From NCBI RefSeq assembly GCF_023218175.1, contig NZ_JALPTH010000009.1, forward strand, positions 62,001 to 126,000: DNA of 64,000 nt, in the 5' to 3' direction. This DNA comes from Streptomyces lichenis (lineage in GTDB: Bacteria > Actinomycetota > Actinomycetes > Streptomycetales > Streptomycetaceae). The notes below the pieces were generated by a model. The model was given only the letters and a program-made list of their open reading frames with translations, was not told the DNA's origin and ran no database searches. Positions within the stretch are counted from its first letter, which is position 1. Each line of letters begins with the position of its first letter. This document shows positions 1 to 7,836 of the stretch, in pieces. The translations under genes and the position numbers were made by a program.

Positions 1-381
1 GCACTGCTCTCACCCGAACTGGCCGTCGAGGTGGCGGTCGGCCCCGAGTGGATCAGAGTGGCGGTGGAGGACGAGCACCCCTACCGGCCCCGGGCCCTGG
101 AGGCGGACGACGACCGCACCGGCGGGCGCGGGCTGCTGCTGGTCCGGGAGATCAGCCGGGAGGCGGGCGGCCAGTGCGATGTCGAGCACACCGCGAGCGG
201 TGGCAAGGTGGTCTGGGCCGCCCTCCCCCTGAGCGCCCCCGCCCCCCTACCGCAGCCCGGCCCCGCACCCCAGCCCGACCCCGTACCGCCGGGCCTTGTA
301 CCGCCGCCGGGCCCCGTACCGCGACAGGGCCCGGCCGGAACCCGGGCGCCCCGTGTGCGCCCGGGCCCGGCCGGGCCCTGA
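1..381 (+). CDS. ATP-binding anti-sigma-type regulator, C-terminal part
   Basis: The reading frame is open from the first base, so the start lies outside the window. The visible 126 residues match the end of a HATPase_c_2 domain of the SpoIIAB/RsbW type: a DDRTGGRGLLLV stretch corresponds to the G2 glycine box (GxGL) that closes over ATP. These Streptomyces proteins usually act as stand-alone anti-sigma or serine kinase regulators paired with STAS proteins. After about residue 75 the sequence is a proline-rich tail (repeated PxPxP), which is probably disordered. The partner it regulates is not visible here; the STAS protein near 46.1-46.4 kb is too far away to assume pairing. Confidence 0.75.
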   Translation, partial: ALLSPELAVEVAVGPEWIRVAVEDEHPYRPRALEADDDRTGGRGLLLVREISREAGGQCDVEHTASGGKVVWAALPLSAPAPLPQPGPAPQPDPVPPGLVPPPGPVPRQGPAGTRAPRVRPGPAGP

Positions 382-418
382 GAAGCCGCCTACCGGCAGC
401 CCGCCGGCCGTCGGCCCG

Positions 419-1060
419 TCACCAGCCGCCCGTCTCCCCGGTCAGCTCCTTGACCGCCGGGCGCGCCGCGTCCAGCACCGTCATGAACCAGGCCGAGAAC
501 ATCCCGGCGGAGCGCCGCTCGGCCAGCTCCGCGGCGGTGACGAACGCGGTCTCCTCGATCTCCTCGGGGTCCGGCCGCAGCGGTGACTGCACCATCCCGA
601 CGAAGAGGTGGTTGTACTCCTGCTCCACCAGCCCCGACTCCGGGTCCGGGTGGTTGTAGCGGACCGTGCCCGCCTCGGCGAGCAGCGACGGCGAGACGCC
701 CAGCTCCTCGTGGACCCGCCGGGCCGCCGCCGCGAACGGCGCCTCGCCCGGATAGGGGTGGCCGCAGCAGGTGTTGGACCACACCCCGGGGGAGTGGTAC
801 TTGCCGAGCGCCCGGCGCTGGAGCAGCAGCCGCCCCTCCTCGTCGAAGAGGAACACCGAGAACGCCCGGTGCAGCTGTCCCGGGGCCTGGTGCGCGGCCA
901 GCTTCTCCGCGGTCCCGATGGTGGCGCCGGTCTCGTCGACCAGTTCGAGCATGATCGGACGCTGGGCCGCGCCCGGCGCGTCGGCCGTCAGGCCGTCCGC
1001 CCGGACGTCCGCCGGACTCCCGTTCGCGCCGTCCGTCACGGTGGCTGGTGTGGTCGGCAT
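419..1060 (-). CDS. idi: isopentenyl-diphosphate delta-isomerase (type I)
   Basis: Interconverts IPP and DMAPP and so feeds allylic primer to prenyl synthases, including the hopanoid genes 12 kb away. The 213-residue product has the IDI-1/Nudix hallmarks: the CCGHP block around the catalytic cysteine, a Nudix-like RRVHEELG stretch, and EYNHLF containing the catalytic glutamate. I chose the ATG at 1060 because GAAGGA lies just upstream; an in-frame ATG further upstream (1162) would run through non-conserved sequence. Type I idi beside a zinc exporter and the hopanoid cluster is the arrangement I recall for SCO6750 in S. coelicolor. Confidence 0.93.
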   Translation of the reverse strand: MPTTPATVTDGANGSPADVRADGLTADAPGAAQRPIMLELVDETGATIGTAEKLAAHQAPGQLHRAFSVFLFDEEGRLLLQRRALGKYHSPGVWSNTCCGHPYPGEAPFAAAARRVHEELGVSPSLLAEAGTVRYNHPDPESGLVEQEYNHLFVGMVQSPLRPDPEEIEETAFVTAAELAERRSAGMFSAWFMTVLDAARPAVKELTGETGGW

Positions 1061-1110
1061 AACCATCCTTCGCTTCTGTCCTCGGCCCTGTGGGGCACCC
1101 TCAGTCTGCC

Positions 1111-1141
1111 GTACAGCCGTACAAAAGCCGCTTGTCGACAA
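1111..1141 (-). promoter_or_regulatory. candidate idi promoter/operator region
   Basis: Two short perfect palindromes sit 50-80 bp upstream of the idi start: GTACAGCCGTAC (1111-1122) and TTGTCGACAA (1132-1141). The second contains TTGTCG on the minus strand, which could serve as a -35 element. No clear -10 at ideal spacing is seen, so this is only a candidate control region. Confidence 0.3.
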
Positions 1142-1199
1142 AGGATGCCCCACGACCGCCATGTCGCCTACGCGTAACTTACGGGGGATCAGCCACCGC

Positions 1200-2501
1200 T
1201 CACACCCCGAACGCTGCCGGGTAGTGGATGCGGCCGGTCGGCAGCTCGCCGGAACCGGCCAGGTCGAGCGCCATCATCGAGGCGTCCGGCACCTCGAAGC
1301 CGGGCCGGATCCCGTAGCGCGAGGCCGGCGTGAAACCGAAGGCCGGGTAGTACTCCGGATGGCCGAGCACCAGGGCCAGCCGCTCCCCGCGCGCCCGCGC
1401 CGCGTCCAGCACGGCCCGTACCACCGCGCGCCCGGCGCCCCGGCGCTGGTGCTCCGGGGCCACCGCGACCGGCGCCAGCGCCAGCGCGGGTGCCCCGTCG
1501 ACATGGCAGCGGGTCAGCAGCGCGTACGCCGCGACCGAGCCGTCCGGGGCCTCGGCCACGTACGAGAACTCCGGCAGCCAGGCGGCCGGATCGGCCCGGA
1601 GTGCCTCGACCAGGTCGGCCTCGTCCTCCTGCCCGAAGGCGGCGGCGTTCAGCCGGTGCACGGCGGTCAGGTCCGCCGGGGCCTCCGGCCGGGTCCGCCA
1701 CCGGGGATCGGTGGGGCGCAGGATGTAGCCGGTGTAGCCGTACTCGCCGCCGTGCTCCCGGCGCATGGCCAGCTCCGCGCGGGTGGCGGCCAGCGCCTCG
1801 GCCATCCCGGGCGCGGCCGGGTCGGCGGCGTCGGCCCGGGCGGCGAGCGGACCGTAGTAGTCCGCCCAGTCGCCCTCCGGCTGCCGGTACGTCCCGGTGA
1901 CGTGGTAGCCCGCGGCGACCGCGGCCGAGACGTTCGCCGCCTCGGTACGCAGCGGATAGTGCGCGTCCCAGAAGGTCCGGGCCTCCGGGGAGGGGTCCGG
2001 CACGGTCCAGCCGCACTCGGTGAGCACCAGCGCCCCGCCGGGGGCGAGCAGCCGCCGCCACTGACCGAGCGCTCGGTCGAAGCCGAGGCAGTACGCCGAG
2101 CTCTCCGCCCAGACCAGGTCGAAGGACCCGTCCGGGTACGGCAACTCGCCCATGTCGGCGTGGACGGTCTCGATGGCCTCGCCGAGGCCTCGGGCCTCCG
2201 CGGCCCGGCGCAGCTCGTCGAGGAACGGGAGGTGCAGATCGACCGCGGTCACCCGGGCACCGGCCTCGGCGGCGAGCAGCAGCGCGGAGCGTCCGGGGCC
2301 GCAGCCCAGGTCGAGCACGCGCGGGCGCTCGGGCAGCGGACCGGCCAGGGTCAGCAGCCGGCGGGTGGTGGCGTCGGAGCCGGGGCCCTGCCGCGGCAGC
2401 CCGCGGTGCAGGGCGAAGAAGGCGTCGTGGAGCGCGTCGGCGGACGGACCGCCTTCGGACGCGCGGTGGTGGTCGGAAATGTGGTCGGACAACGGAGTCA
2501 A
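1200..2501 (-). CDS. fused class I methyltransferase and GNAT acetyltransferase
   Basis: One 433-residue chain contains two enzymes. Residues ~55-260 are a SAM-dependent methyltransferase: LDLGCGPGRSALLLA is motif I, followed by AVDLH (motif II acidic residue) and LLAPGGALVLTECG. Residues ~280-433 are a GNAT N-acetyltransferase with the acetyl-CoA loop Q/RxxGxG/A as EHQRRGAGRAVV, then GHPEYYPAFGFTPA, typical of the YhbS/predicted N-acetyltransferase type. There is no stop or frame break between them. The substrate is unknown. It reads toward idi but is separated by about 140 bp. Start chosen at the ATG at 2501. Confidence 0.85.
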   Translation of the reverse strand: MTPLSDHISDHHRASEGGPSADALHDAFFALHRGLPRQGPGSDATTRRLLTLAGPLPERPRVLDLGCGPGRSALLLAAEAGARVTAVDLHLPFLDELRRAAEARGLGEAIETVHADMGELPYPDGSFDLVWAESSAYCLGFDRALGQWRRLLAPGGALVLTECGWTVPDPSPEARTFWDAHYPLRTEAANVSAAVAAGYHVTGTYRQPEGDWADYYGPLAARADAADPAAPGMAEALAATRAELAMRREHGGEYGYTGYILRPTDPRWRTRPEAPADLTAVHRLNAAAFGQEDEADLVEALRADPAAWLPEFSYVAEAPDGSVAAYALLTRCHVDGAPALALAPVAVAPEHQRRGAGRAVVRAVLDAARARGERLALVLGHPEYYPAFGFTPASRYGIRPGFEVPDASMMALDLAGSGELPTGRIHYPAAFGV

Positions 2502-2592
2502 CCCTTGGTGTGAACGGGTTTCCGGGCCGACGGAGGCAGGAGGCGGAGGGGAGCGGCCGGACGGGCGCGCTCACCTCGGCGTCATGTCGGTG

Positions 2593-2667
2593 TCAGCCGG
2601 AGACCCGGTAGCGGAAGTCGATGCTGGACCGGTCGCTGCGCTGGGCAGCGGTCACCGCGACGGTCAT
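2593..2667 (-). CDS. possible 24-residue small ORF
   Basis: Within the 276-bp gap upstream of the methyltransferase fusion there is an ATG-initiated frame encoding 24 residues, ending in RYRVSG and preceded by GAGGAG about 10 bases from the ATG. It has no cysteines, no signal peptide and no transmembrane stretch. It could be a leader peptide or chance. I do not recognise it. Confidence 0.25.
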   Translation of the reverse strand: MTVAVTAAQRSDRSSIDFRYRVSG

Positions 2668-2777
2668 CAACCTCAGCTCCTCACACTCGTCGTCGTCATC
2701 CACGGGGCGCCCGGCTCGCACACGGGCCCGTCCACCCTAACAGCCCCAACCGACAGGCCCGCCGGCGCCGTCCTGTC

Positions 2778-3719
2778 TCAGTGGCAGAGCCGCGCCTCGT
2801 GTGCGGCGTGCCCGCTGGGCTCCAGCTGGAAGGTGCAGTGCTCCACGTCGAAGTGGTCGCCCAGGCAGCCCTGGAGCTCGTGCAGCAGCTTCTCGTGCCC
2901 CACCGCGTCCAGTGTCTCCGGGCTCACCACGACATGCGCCGAGAGCACCGGCATCCCGGAGGTGATGGTCCAGGCGTGCAGGTCGTGCACGTCCTCCACG
3001 CCGGGCAGATCCAGCAGGTGCTGGCGCACCTCGCCCACGTCCACCCCCTTGGGGGCGGCCTCCAGCAGCACGTCCAGCGTCTCCCGGAGCAGCTTCACCG
3101 TGCGCGGCACGATCATCAGGCCGATCACCAGCGAGGCGATCGGGTCCGCCGCCTGCCAGCCGGTCAGCAGGATCACCCCGGCCGCCACCAGGACCGTCAC
3201 CGAGCCCAGGGCGTCCGCCAGCACCTCCAGATAGGCGCCGCGCACGTTCAGGCTCTGCTTCTGGCCGCGTACCAGCAGGGACAGCGACACCATGTTGGCG
3301 ACCAGGCCGACCGCGGCGAAGACCAGCGCCACCCCGCCCTTGGTGTCGGCCGGGGTGATGAACCGCTGCACCGCCTCCACCAGCAGGAAGCCGCCCACGC
3401 CGAGCAGCAGCAGGCAGTTGGCCAGAGCCGCCAGGATCTCGGCCCGGGCCAGTCCGAAGGTCCGCTTCTCGCTCGCCGGGCGGCCCGCGACATGGATGGC
3501 CAGCAGCGCCATCGCCAGCCCCACCGCGTCGGTCGCCATATGGGCGGCGTCCGCGATCAGCGCCAGCGAGTCCGCCATCAGCCCGCCGACGATCTCGGCG
3601 ACCATCACCGCCACGGTGATGGCCAGCGCGATCCTCAGCCGCCCCCGGTACGCGGCCGCCGCGGTGCCCGTCGGCGGGGTGCTGCCGTGGGTGTGCCCGT
3701 GATCGTGCCCAGCCCCCAT
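2778..3719 (-). CDS. zitB: cation diffusion facilitator (zinc exporter, ZitB-like)
   Basis: A 313-residue CDF transporter that should export Zn2+ (possibly also Co/Cd) in exchange for protons. A His-rich N-terminus (HDHGHTHG) precedes six predicted membrane helices. The metal-site pairs are visible: IADAAHMATD in helix 2 (DxxxxxxxD-type with H/D) and EVLADALGSV in helix 5 (DxxxD-like). The C-terminal ~90 residues form the cytoplasmic ferredoxin-like metal-sensing domain (VEDVHDLHAWTITSG). GGGAGG precedes the ATG. In S. coelicolor the gene beside idi (SCO6751) is zitB, a Zur-activated exporter, and a Zur-like site lies upstream here. Confidence 0.9.
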   Translation of the reverse strand: MGAGHDHGHTHGSTPPTGTAAAAYRGRLRIALAITVAVMVAEIVGGLMADSLALIADAAHMATDAVGLAMALLAIHVAGRPASEKRTFGLARAEILAALANCLLLLGVGGFLLVEAVQRFITPADTKGGVALVFAAVGLVANMVSLSLLVRGQKQSLNVRGAYLEVLADALGSVTVLVAAGVILLTGWQAADPIASLVIGLMIVPRTVKLLRETLDVLLEAAPKGVDVGEVRQHLLDLPGVEDVHDLHAWTITSGMPVLSAHVVVSPETLDAVGHEKLLHELQGCLGDHFDVEHCTFQLEPSGHAAHEARLCH

Positions 3720-3810
3720 GAGGACGCCTCCCGATGATCGACGACTGCCCTTGCGAGGCCCTTCCGATCGGCCAGTGAACTACGGGTAGGGGGTATCCGC
3801 AAGCCGGTAC

Positions 3811-3825
3811 TGAACACCGTTGTCA
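3811..3825 (-). promoter_or_regulatory. candidate Zur box upstream of zitB
   Basis: Read on the minus strand, TGACAACGGTGTTCA is a near-palindromic 15-mer matching 11 of 15 positions of the Streptomyces Zur consensus TGAAAATGATTTTCA as I recall it. It lies 92 bp upstream of the zitB ATG, consistent with the activator role of Zur described at S. coelicolor zitB. Binding is inferred only. Confidence 0.45.
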
Positions 3826-3829
3826 TGTG

Positions 3830-3861
3830 CCCTGACCTGCGGTTATGTCCGCAGGTCAGGG
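3830..3861 (-). terminator. galE terminator hairpin
   Basis: Perfect 13-bp inverted repeat: CCCTGACCTGCGG, six-base loop TTATGT, CCGCAGGTCAGGG. It starts 39 bp downstream of the galE stop and directly abuts the zitB regulatory region. Streptomyces terminators often lack a U-run, as here. Confidence 0.8.
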
Positions 3862-3899
3862 AAACGGGGGGGACGCCCCCACCCCGCGTCAGCCCCGCC

Positions 3900-4883
3900 T
3901 CACTGCCGCCGGGCCTCCGGGTGGCGCAGGCACCAGCCCTCCCAGGCGGACCCGACCATCTCGCGCACTCCCCGCGAGGCGGACCAGCCCAGCTCCTCGG
4001 CGATCCGGTCCACACAGGCCACCGCCTCGGCCGCGTCCCCCGGGCGGCGGCCCTCCACCACCGGGGCCATCCGGCTGCCGGTGACCTCGGCCACCACCTC
4101 CGCCAGCTCCCGTACCGAGACGCCCTCGCCGCGCCCCACGTTCAGGGTGAGGTCGCCGGGTCCCCGCTGCCCGGCCAGCCGGCGGGCCACCGCGAGATGG
4201 GCGTCGGCCACGTCGGCGACGTGAATGTAGTCACGCACACAGGTGCCGTCCGGGGTCGGGTAGTCGTCACCGAAGATCCGGGGCGCCTCGCCGCGGGTGA
4301 TCCGGTCGAAGAACATCGGGATGATGTTGAACACCCCGGTGTCGGCCAGCTCCGGCCGCACCGCGCCCGCCACGTTGAAGTAGCGCAGACAGGCCGTGGC
4401 CAGTCCGTGGGCCCGCCCGGTCGCCCGGACCAGCCACTCGCCGGCCAGTTTGGTCTCGCCGTAGGGGCTGATCGGCGCGGTGGGGGTTTCCTCGGTGATC
4501 AGCTCGGTCTCCGGCACCCCGTAGACCGCCGCCGAGGAGGAGAACAGGAAGCGCTCCACCCCGGCCTCCACCACCGCCTCCAGCAGCACGGTCAGCCCGT
4601 GCAGGTTCTCCCGGTAGTAGCGCAGCGGCTGCTCGACCGACTCCCCGACCTGCTTCTTCGCCGCGAGATGCACCACACCGCGCACCCCGTGCCCGGCCAG
4701 GGTGTCCGCCACCAGCGCCCGGTCCGCCAGCGAACCCCTGACCAGCGGGATGTCCGCAGGCAGCCGCTCGGGGACGCCGGTCGAGACATCGTCCAGGACC
4801 ACCACCCGCTCGCCGGCCGCGGCCATCGCCCCGGCCACATGAGCGCCGATGTATCCGGTACCGCCTGTGATCAACCACGTCAT
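3900..4883 (-). CDS. galE: UDP-glucose 4-epimerase
   Basis: Extended short-chain dehydrogenase of 327 residues. The N-terminal TGGTGYIGAHV is the NAD-binding GxxGxxG, and SSSAAVYG followed by SPYGETK gives the Ser/Tyr-x3-Lys catalytic triad. RYFNVAGA and the C-terminal EGRRPGDAAEAVA match GalE substrate-binding blocks. It interconverts UDP-glucose and UDP-galactose. The start at 4883 is set by the Rossmann motif beginning at residue 2-3. It is transcribed divergently from the envelope operon at 5.2 kb, so it may supply UDP-sugars to the glycosyltransferase there; that link is inference. Confidence 0.92.
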   Translation of the reverse strand: MTWLITGGTGYIGAHVAGAMAAAGERVVVLDDVSTGVPERLPADIPLVRGSLADRALVADTLAGHGVRGVVHLAAKKQVGESVEQPLRYYRENLHGLTVLLEAVVEAGVERFLFSSSAAVYGVPETELITEETPTAPISPYGETKLAGEWLVRATGRAHGLATACLRYFNVAGAVRPELADTGVFNIIPMFFDRITRGEAPRIFGDDYPTPDGTCVRDYIHVADVADAHLAVARRLAGQRGPGDLTLNVGRGEGVSVRELAEVVAEVTGSRMAPVVEGRRPGDAAEAVACVDRIAEELGWSASRGVREMVGSAWEGWCLRHPEARRQ

Positions 4884-5005
4884 GACGGCCACCCTATGTG
4901 GTCGCCGATGGCCCGCTCCGAGGGCCGGGTGGGACAGCGGGGGAGAGGGGAGCCAAGAGGCGGCGCCCGGCCGGTTTGTCGGGTGGGCGGCCCATCCACC
5001 AAGAT

Positions 5006-5071
5006 GATCGCGGGCGGCCCGCGGCAAGATCGCGAGCGGTCCGCCGGCCGATCGCGGGCGGCCCGGAGCGG
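5006..5071. repeat. three 22-bp direct repeats in galE / envelope-operon intergenic region
   Basis: Three tandem 22-bp units begin at 5006, 5028 and 5050. Each starts with GATCGCGGGCGGCCCG (second copy GATCGCGAGCGGTCCG). The exact 22-bp period, about two helical turns, inside the 341-bp divergent gap (4884-5224) suggests a cooperative protein-binding site, but no regulator is encoded nearby. The only other signal seen in the gap is a possible -10 element (TAGCCT, 5143-5148) for the rightward operon. Confidence 0.6.
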
Positions 5072-5224
5072 CCGGGCATCCTGCCCGCTCCCGGCCCGCT
5101 CCACCGGTCAGCCTCGGTGAACTCGGCATGAAGTCCATCCGATAGCCTCTGCCGACGTGCCGCCGCCCGGGACCGGGCCGAGCCGCCGTGCCCCCGCCCT
5201 GTCAGCGCCAAGGAGTGAGTCCGT

Positions 5225-7105
5225 CTGTCGACCGCCATCCTCACCGGACCCGCGGTGCCCGGATCGCCCCTCGAAGGCGATCTGCGGTCGCTGGGCTTCG
5301 ACGTCCGCACCGCCGCGGACCAGCGGCAGGCCGCCGAGCTGCTCGCCGCCGTCCCGGCCGGCGAGCGGGTCGCGCTGGTCGACCCCCGCTTCACCGGGCA
5401 TCTGCACGCCCTCCGGCTCACGCTGACCGACCCCCGCTTCCCGGCCGCCGCCGCCCCCGGCGCGCTCACCGCGCAGCCGGCCGCCCGCCCCGCGCTCCAA
5501 CGCGCCCTCGCGGCCGCCGGAGCGCCCCCGCGCCCGGCCGCCCCGGCAACGGCCACCGACGCGCCCGCGCCCGTACAGCAGGCCGTGCTGCCCGAGCGGC
5601 CCGCCTCCGTACAGCAGGCCGTGCTGCCCGACCGGGCCGCCGCCGCGCTGGAGGCCGACGGGACCGCCGTCCACCGGCCCGAGCTGGGCACCCTGGTCGC
5701 CGCCGTCCCGCAGGACCCGCAGAGCGCCAAGGAGACCCGGGACGCGGTGGCCGCCGTGGACGACGAGGCGGTGCGGCTGCGCTCGGCGGTCAAGGCCCGT
5801 GACGGCTTCTTCACCACGTTCTGCGTCAGCCCCTACTCGCGGTATCTGGCCCGCTGGTGCGCCCGCCGGGGCCTCACCCCCAACCAGGTCACCACCGCCT
5901 CACTGGTCACCGCGCTGATCGCGGCCGGCTGCGCGGCCACCGGGACCCGCGGCGGCTATGTCGCCGCCGGGGTGCTGCTGCTCCTCTCCTTCGTGCTGGA
6001 CTGCACCGACGGGCAGCTGGCCCGCTACTCGCTGCGGTACTCCACGCTCGGCGCCTGGCTGGACGCCACCTTCGACCGCGCCAAGGAGTACGCGTACTAC
6101 GCCGGGCTCGCCCTCGGCGCGGCCCGCTCCGGGGACGACGTCTGGGCGCTGGCGCTCGCCGCGATGGTGCTCCAGACCTGCCGGCATGTGATCGACTTCT
6201 CGTTCAACGAGGCCAACCACGACGCCACCGGCAACACCAGCCCCACCGCCGCGCTCTCCGACAAGCTGGACAGCCGCGGCTGGACGGTCTGGGTGCGCCG
6301 GATGATAGTCCTGCCCATCGGCGAGCGCTGGGCCATGATCGCCGTCCTCACGGCGCTCACCACGCCCCGCGTCGTCTTTTGGGCCCTGCTGATCGGCTGC
6401 GCCTTCGCGGCCTCCTACACCACCGCCGGCCGGCTGCTGCGCTCGCTCACCCGCCGGGCCCGCCGCACCGACCGGGCCGCCCGGGCGCTCGCCGAGCTCG
6501 CCGACACCGGCCCGCTGGCGGGCGCCCTCGCCACTGCCCTGGCCCGCCCGGCCCGCGCCCTGCCCGCCATCGCACCGCCCGCGATCGCCCTGCTCGGCGG
6601 CGCCGCCGTGGTCGCCACCGCCGCCTTCGCCCCGGTCACCGGACCGTGGCCGACGCTCGCCGCGCTGCTCTACGCGCTCACCTCCGGCCTGGCCGTCGCC
6701 CGCCCGCTGAAGGGCGCCCTGGACTGGCTGGTGCCGCCCGCCTTCCGGGCCGCCGAGTACACCACCGTGCTGGTGCTGGCCGCCCGCTCCGAGGTCCCCG
6801 GGGCCCTTCCCGCGGCGTTCGGGCTGGTCGCGGCGGTCGCCTACCATCACTACGACACGGTGTACCGCATCCGCGGCGGCACCGGCGCGCCGCCCGCCTG
6901 GCTGGTGCGGACGATCGGCGGCCATGAGCTCCGCACCCTCGCGGTCGCGGTCCTGACCGCCGTCCTCACCTCCCGCGGCAGCGCCCTGACCACCGCGCTC
7001 ACCGTCCTGGCGGTGGCCGTGGCGCTGGTCGTGCTCGTGGAGTCCATCCGCTTCTGGGTGTCCTCCTCGGCCCCCGCCGTACACGACGAAGGAGAACCCG
7101 CATGA
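5225..7105 (+). CDS. membrane CDP-alcohol phosphotransferase with N-terminal extension (DUF5941-type)
   Basis: Large integral membrane enzyme of about 626 residues. Residues ~1-190 are a soluble, Ala/Pro-rich N-terminal region (DUF5941-like in my memory) containing two copies of VQQAVLP. The core carries the full CDP-alcohol phosphotransferase signature: DCTDGQLAR, then Gly eight residues after AR, then LDATFD supplying the last two aspartates. It should transfer a phosphoalcohol from a CDP-activated donor to an acceptor with release of CMP. Several helices follow. The start is unusual: AGGAG at 5211-5215 is well spaced to a CTG at 5225, whereas the first GTG (5255) lacks a ribosome site. First gene of the operon; it ends ATGA with the next. 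Confidence 0.8.
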   Translation: MSTAILTGPAVPGSPLEGDLRSLGFDVRTAADQRQAAELLAAVPAGERVALVDPRFTGHLHALRLTLTDPRFPAAAAPGALTAQPAARPALQRALAAAGAPPRPAAPATATDAPAPVQQAVLPERPASVQQAVLPDRAAAALEADGTAVHRPELGTLVAAVPQDPQSAKETRDAVAAVDDEAVRLRSAVKARDGFFTTFCVSPYSRYLARWCARRGLTPNQVTTASLVTALIAAGCAATGTRGGYVAAGVLLLLSFVLDCTDGQLARYSLRYSTLGAWLDATFDRAKEYAYYAGLALGAARSGDDVWALALAAMVLQTCRHVIDFSFNEANHDATGNTSPTAALSDKLDSRGWTVWVRRMIVLPIGERWAMIAVLTALTTPRVVFWALLIGCAFAASYTTAGRLLRSLTRRARRTDRAARALAELADTGPLAGALATALARPARALPAIAPPAIALLGGAAVVATAAFAPVTGPWPTLAALLYALTSGLAVARPLKGALDWLVPPAFRAAEYTTVLVLAARSEVPGALPAAFGLVAAVAYHHYDTVYRIRGGTGAPPAWLVRTIGGHELRTLAVAVLTAVLTSRGSALTTALTVLAVAVALVVLVESIRFWVSSSAPAVHDEGEPA

Positions 7106-7836
7106 TCGGCCTCATCCTGGCCGCCGGTGCCGGACGGCGTCTGCGCCCCTACACCGACACGCTGCCCAAGGCCCTCGTGCCCGTCGCCGGCGAGAAGACG
7201 GTCCTGGACCTGACCCTCGCCAACTTCGCCGAGGTCGGGCTGACCGAGGCCGCGGTCGTGGTCGGCTACCGCAAGGAGGCCGTGTACGCGCGCAAGGCCG
7301 CGCTGGAGGCCGCGTACGGCGTCAAGCTCACCCTGGTCGAGAACGACAAGGCCGAGGAGTGGAACAACGCCTACTCCCTCTGGTGCGCCCGTGACGTGCT
7401 GGCCGAGGGCGTGATCCTCGCCAACGGCGACACCGTCCACCCGGTCTCCGTCGAGCACACCCTGCTCGCCGCCCGCGGCGAGGGCCGCCGGATCGTCCTC
7501 GCCCTGGACGCCGCCAAGAAGCTGGCCGACGAGGAGATGAAGGTCGTCGCCGGGGACACCGGGGTCACCCGGATCACCAAGCTGATGGACCCGGCCGAGG
7601 CCTCCGGCGAGTACATCGGGGTCACCCTGATCGAGCCCGAGGCCGCCGCCGACCTCGCCGACGCGCTGAAGACCACCTTCGAACGCGACCCCGACCTCTA
7701 CTACGAGGACGGCTACCAGGAGCTGGTGAACCGCGGCTTCCGGATCGACACCGCGCCCATCGGAGAGGTGGCGTGGGTGGAGATCGACAACCACGACGAC
7801 CTCGCGAAGGGCCGTGAGATCGCGTGCCAGTACTGA
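7102..7836 (+). CDS. NTP-transferase (probable cytidylyltransferase)
   Basis: 244-residue nucleotidyltransferase of the GlmU/IspD-like fold. The N-terminus LILAAGAGRRL..PYTDTLPKAL is the GxGxRL..PK nucleotide-binding signature, and NGDTVHP supplies the Mg-binding Asp. The acceptor half is not typical of glucose-1-phosphate enzymes. Sitting between two CDP-alcohol phosphotransferases, it most plausibly makes the CDP-activated alcohol they consume, possibly CDP-glycerol from the product of the next gene; this is inference. It overlaps the upstream stop by four bases (ATGA) and the downstream start by 13. Confidence 0.8.
   Translation: MIGLILAAGAGRRLRPYTDTLPKALVPVAGEKTVLDLTLANFAEVGLTEAAVVVGYRKEAVYARKAALEAAYGVKLTLVENDKAEEWNNAYSLWCARDVLAEGVILANGDTVHPVSVEHTLLAARGEGRRIVLALDAAKKLADEEMKVVAGDTGVTRITKLMDPAEASGEYIGVTLIEPEAAADLADALKTTFERDPDLYYEDGYQELVNRGFRIDTAPIGEVAWVEIDNHDDLAKGREIACQY

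Noticed and set aside
2593..2667. Ribosomally made peptide (lanthipeptide-type) precursor
   Set aside because: The peptide has no Cys and no modifying enzyme gene is nearby.
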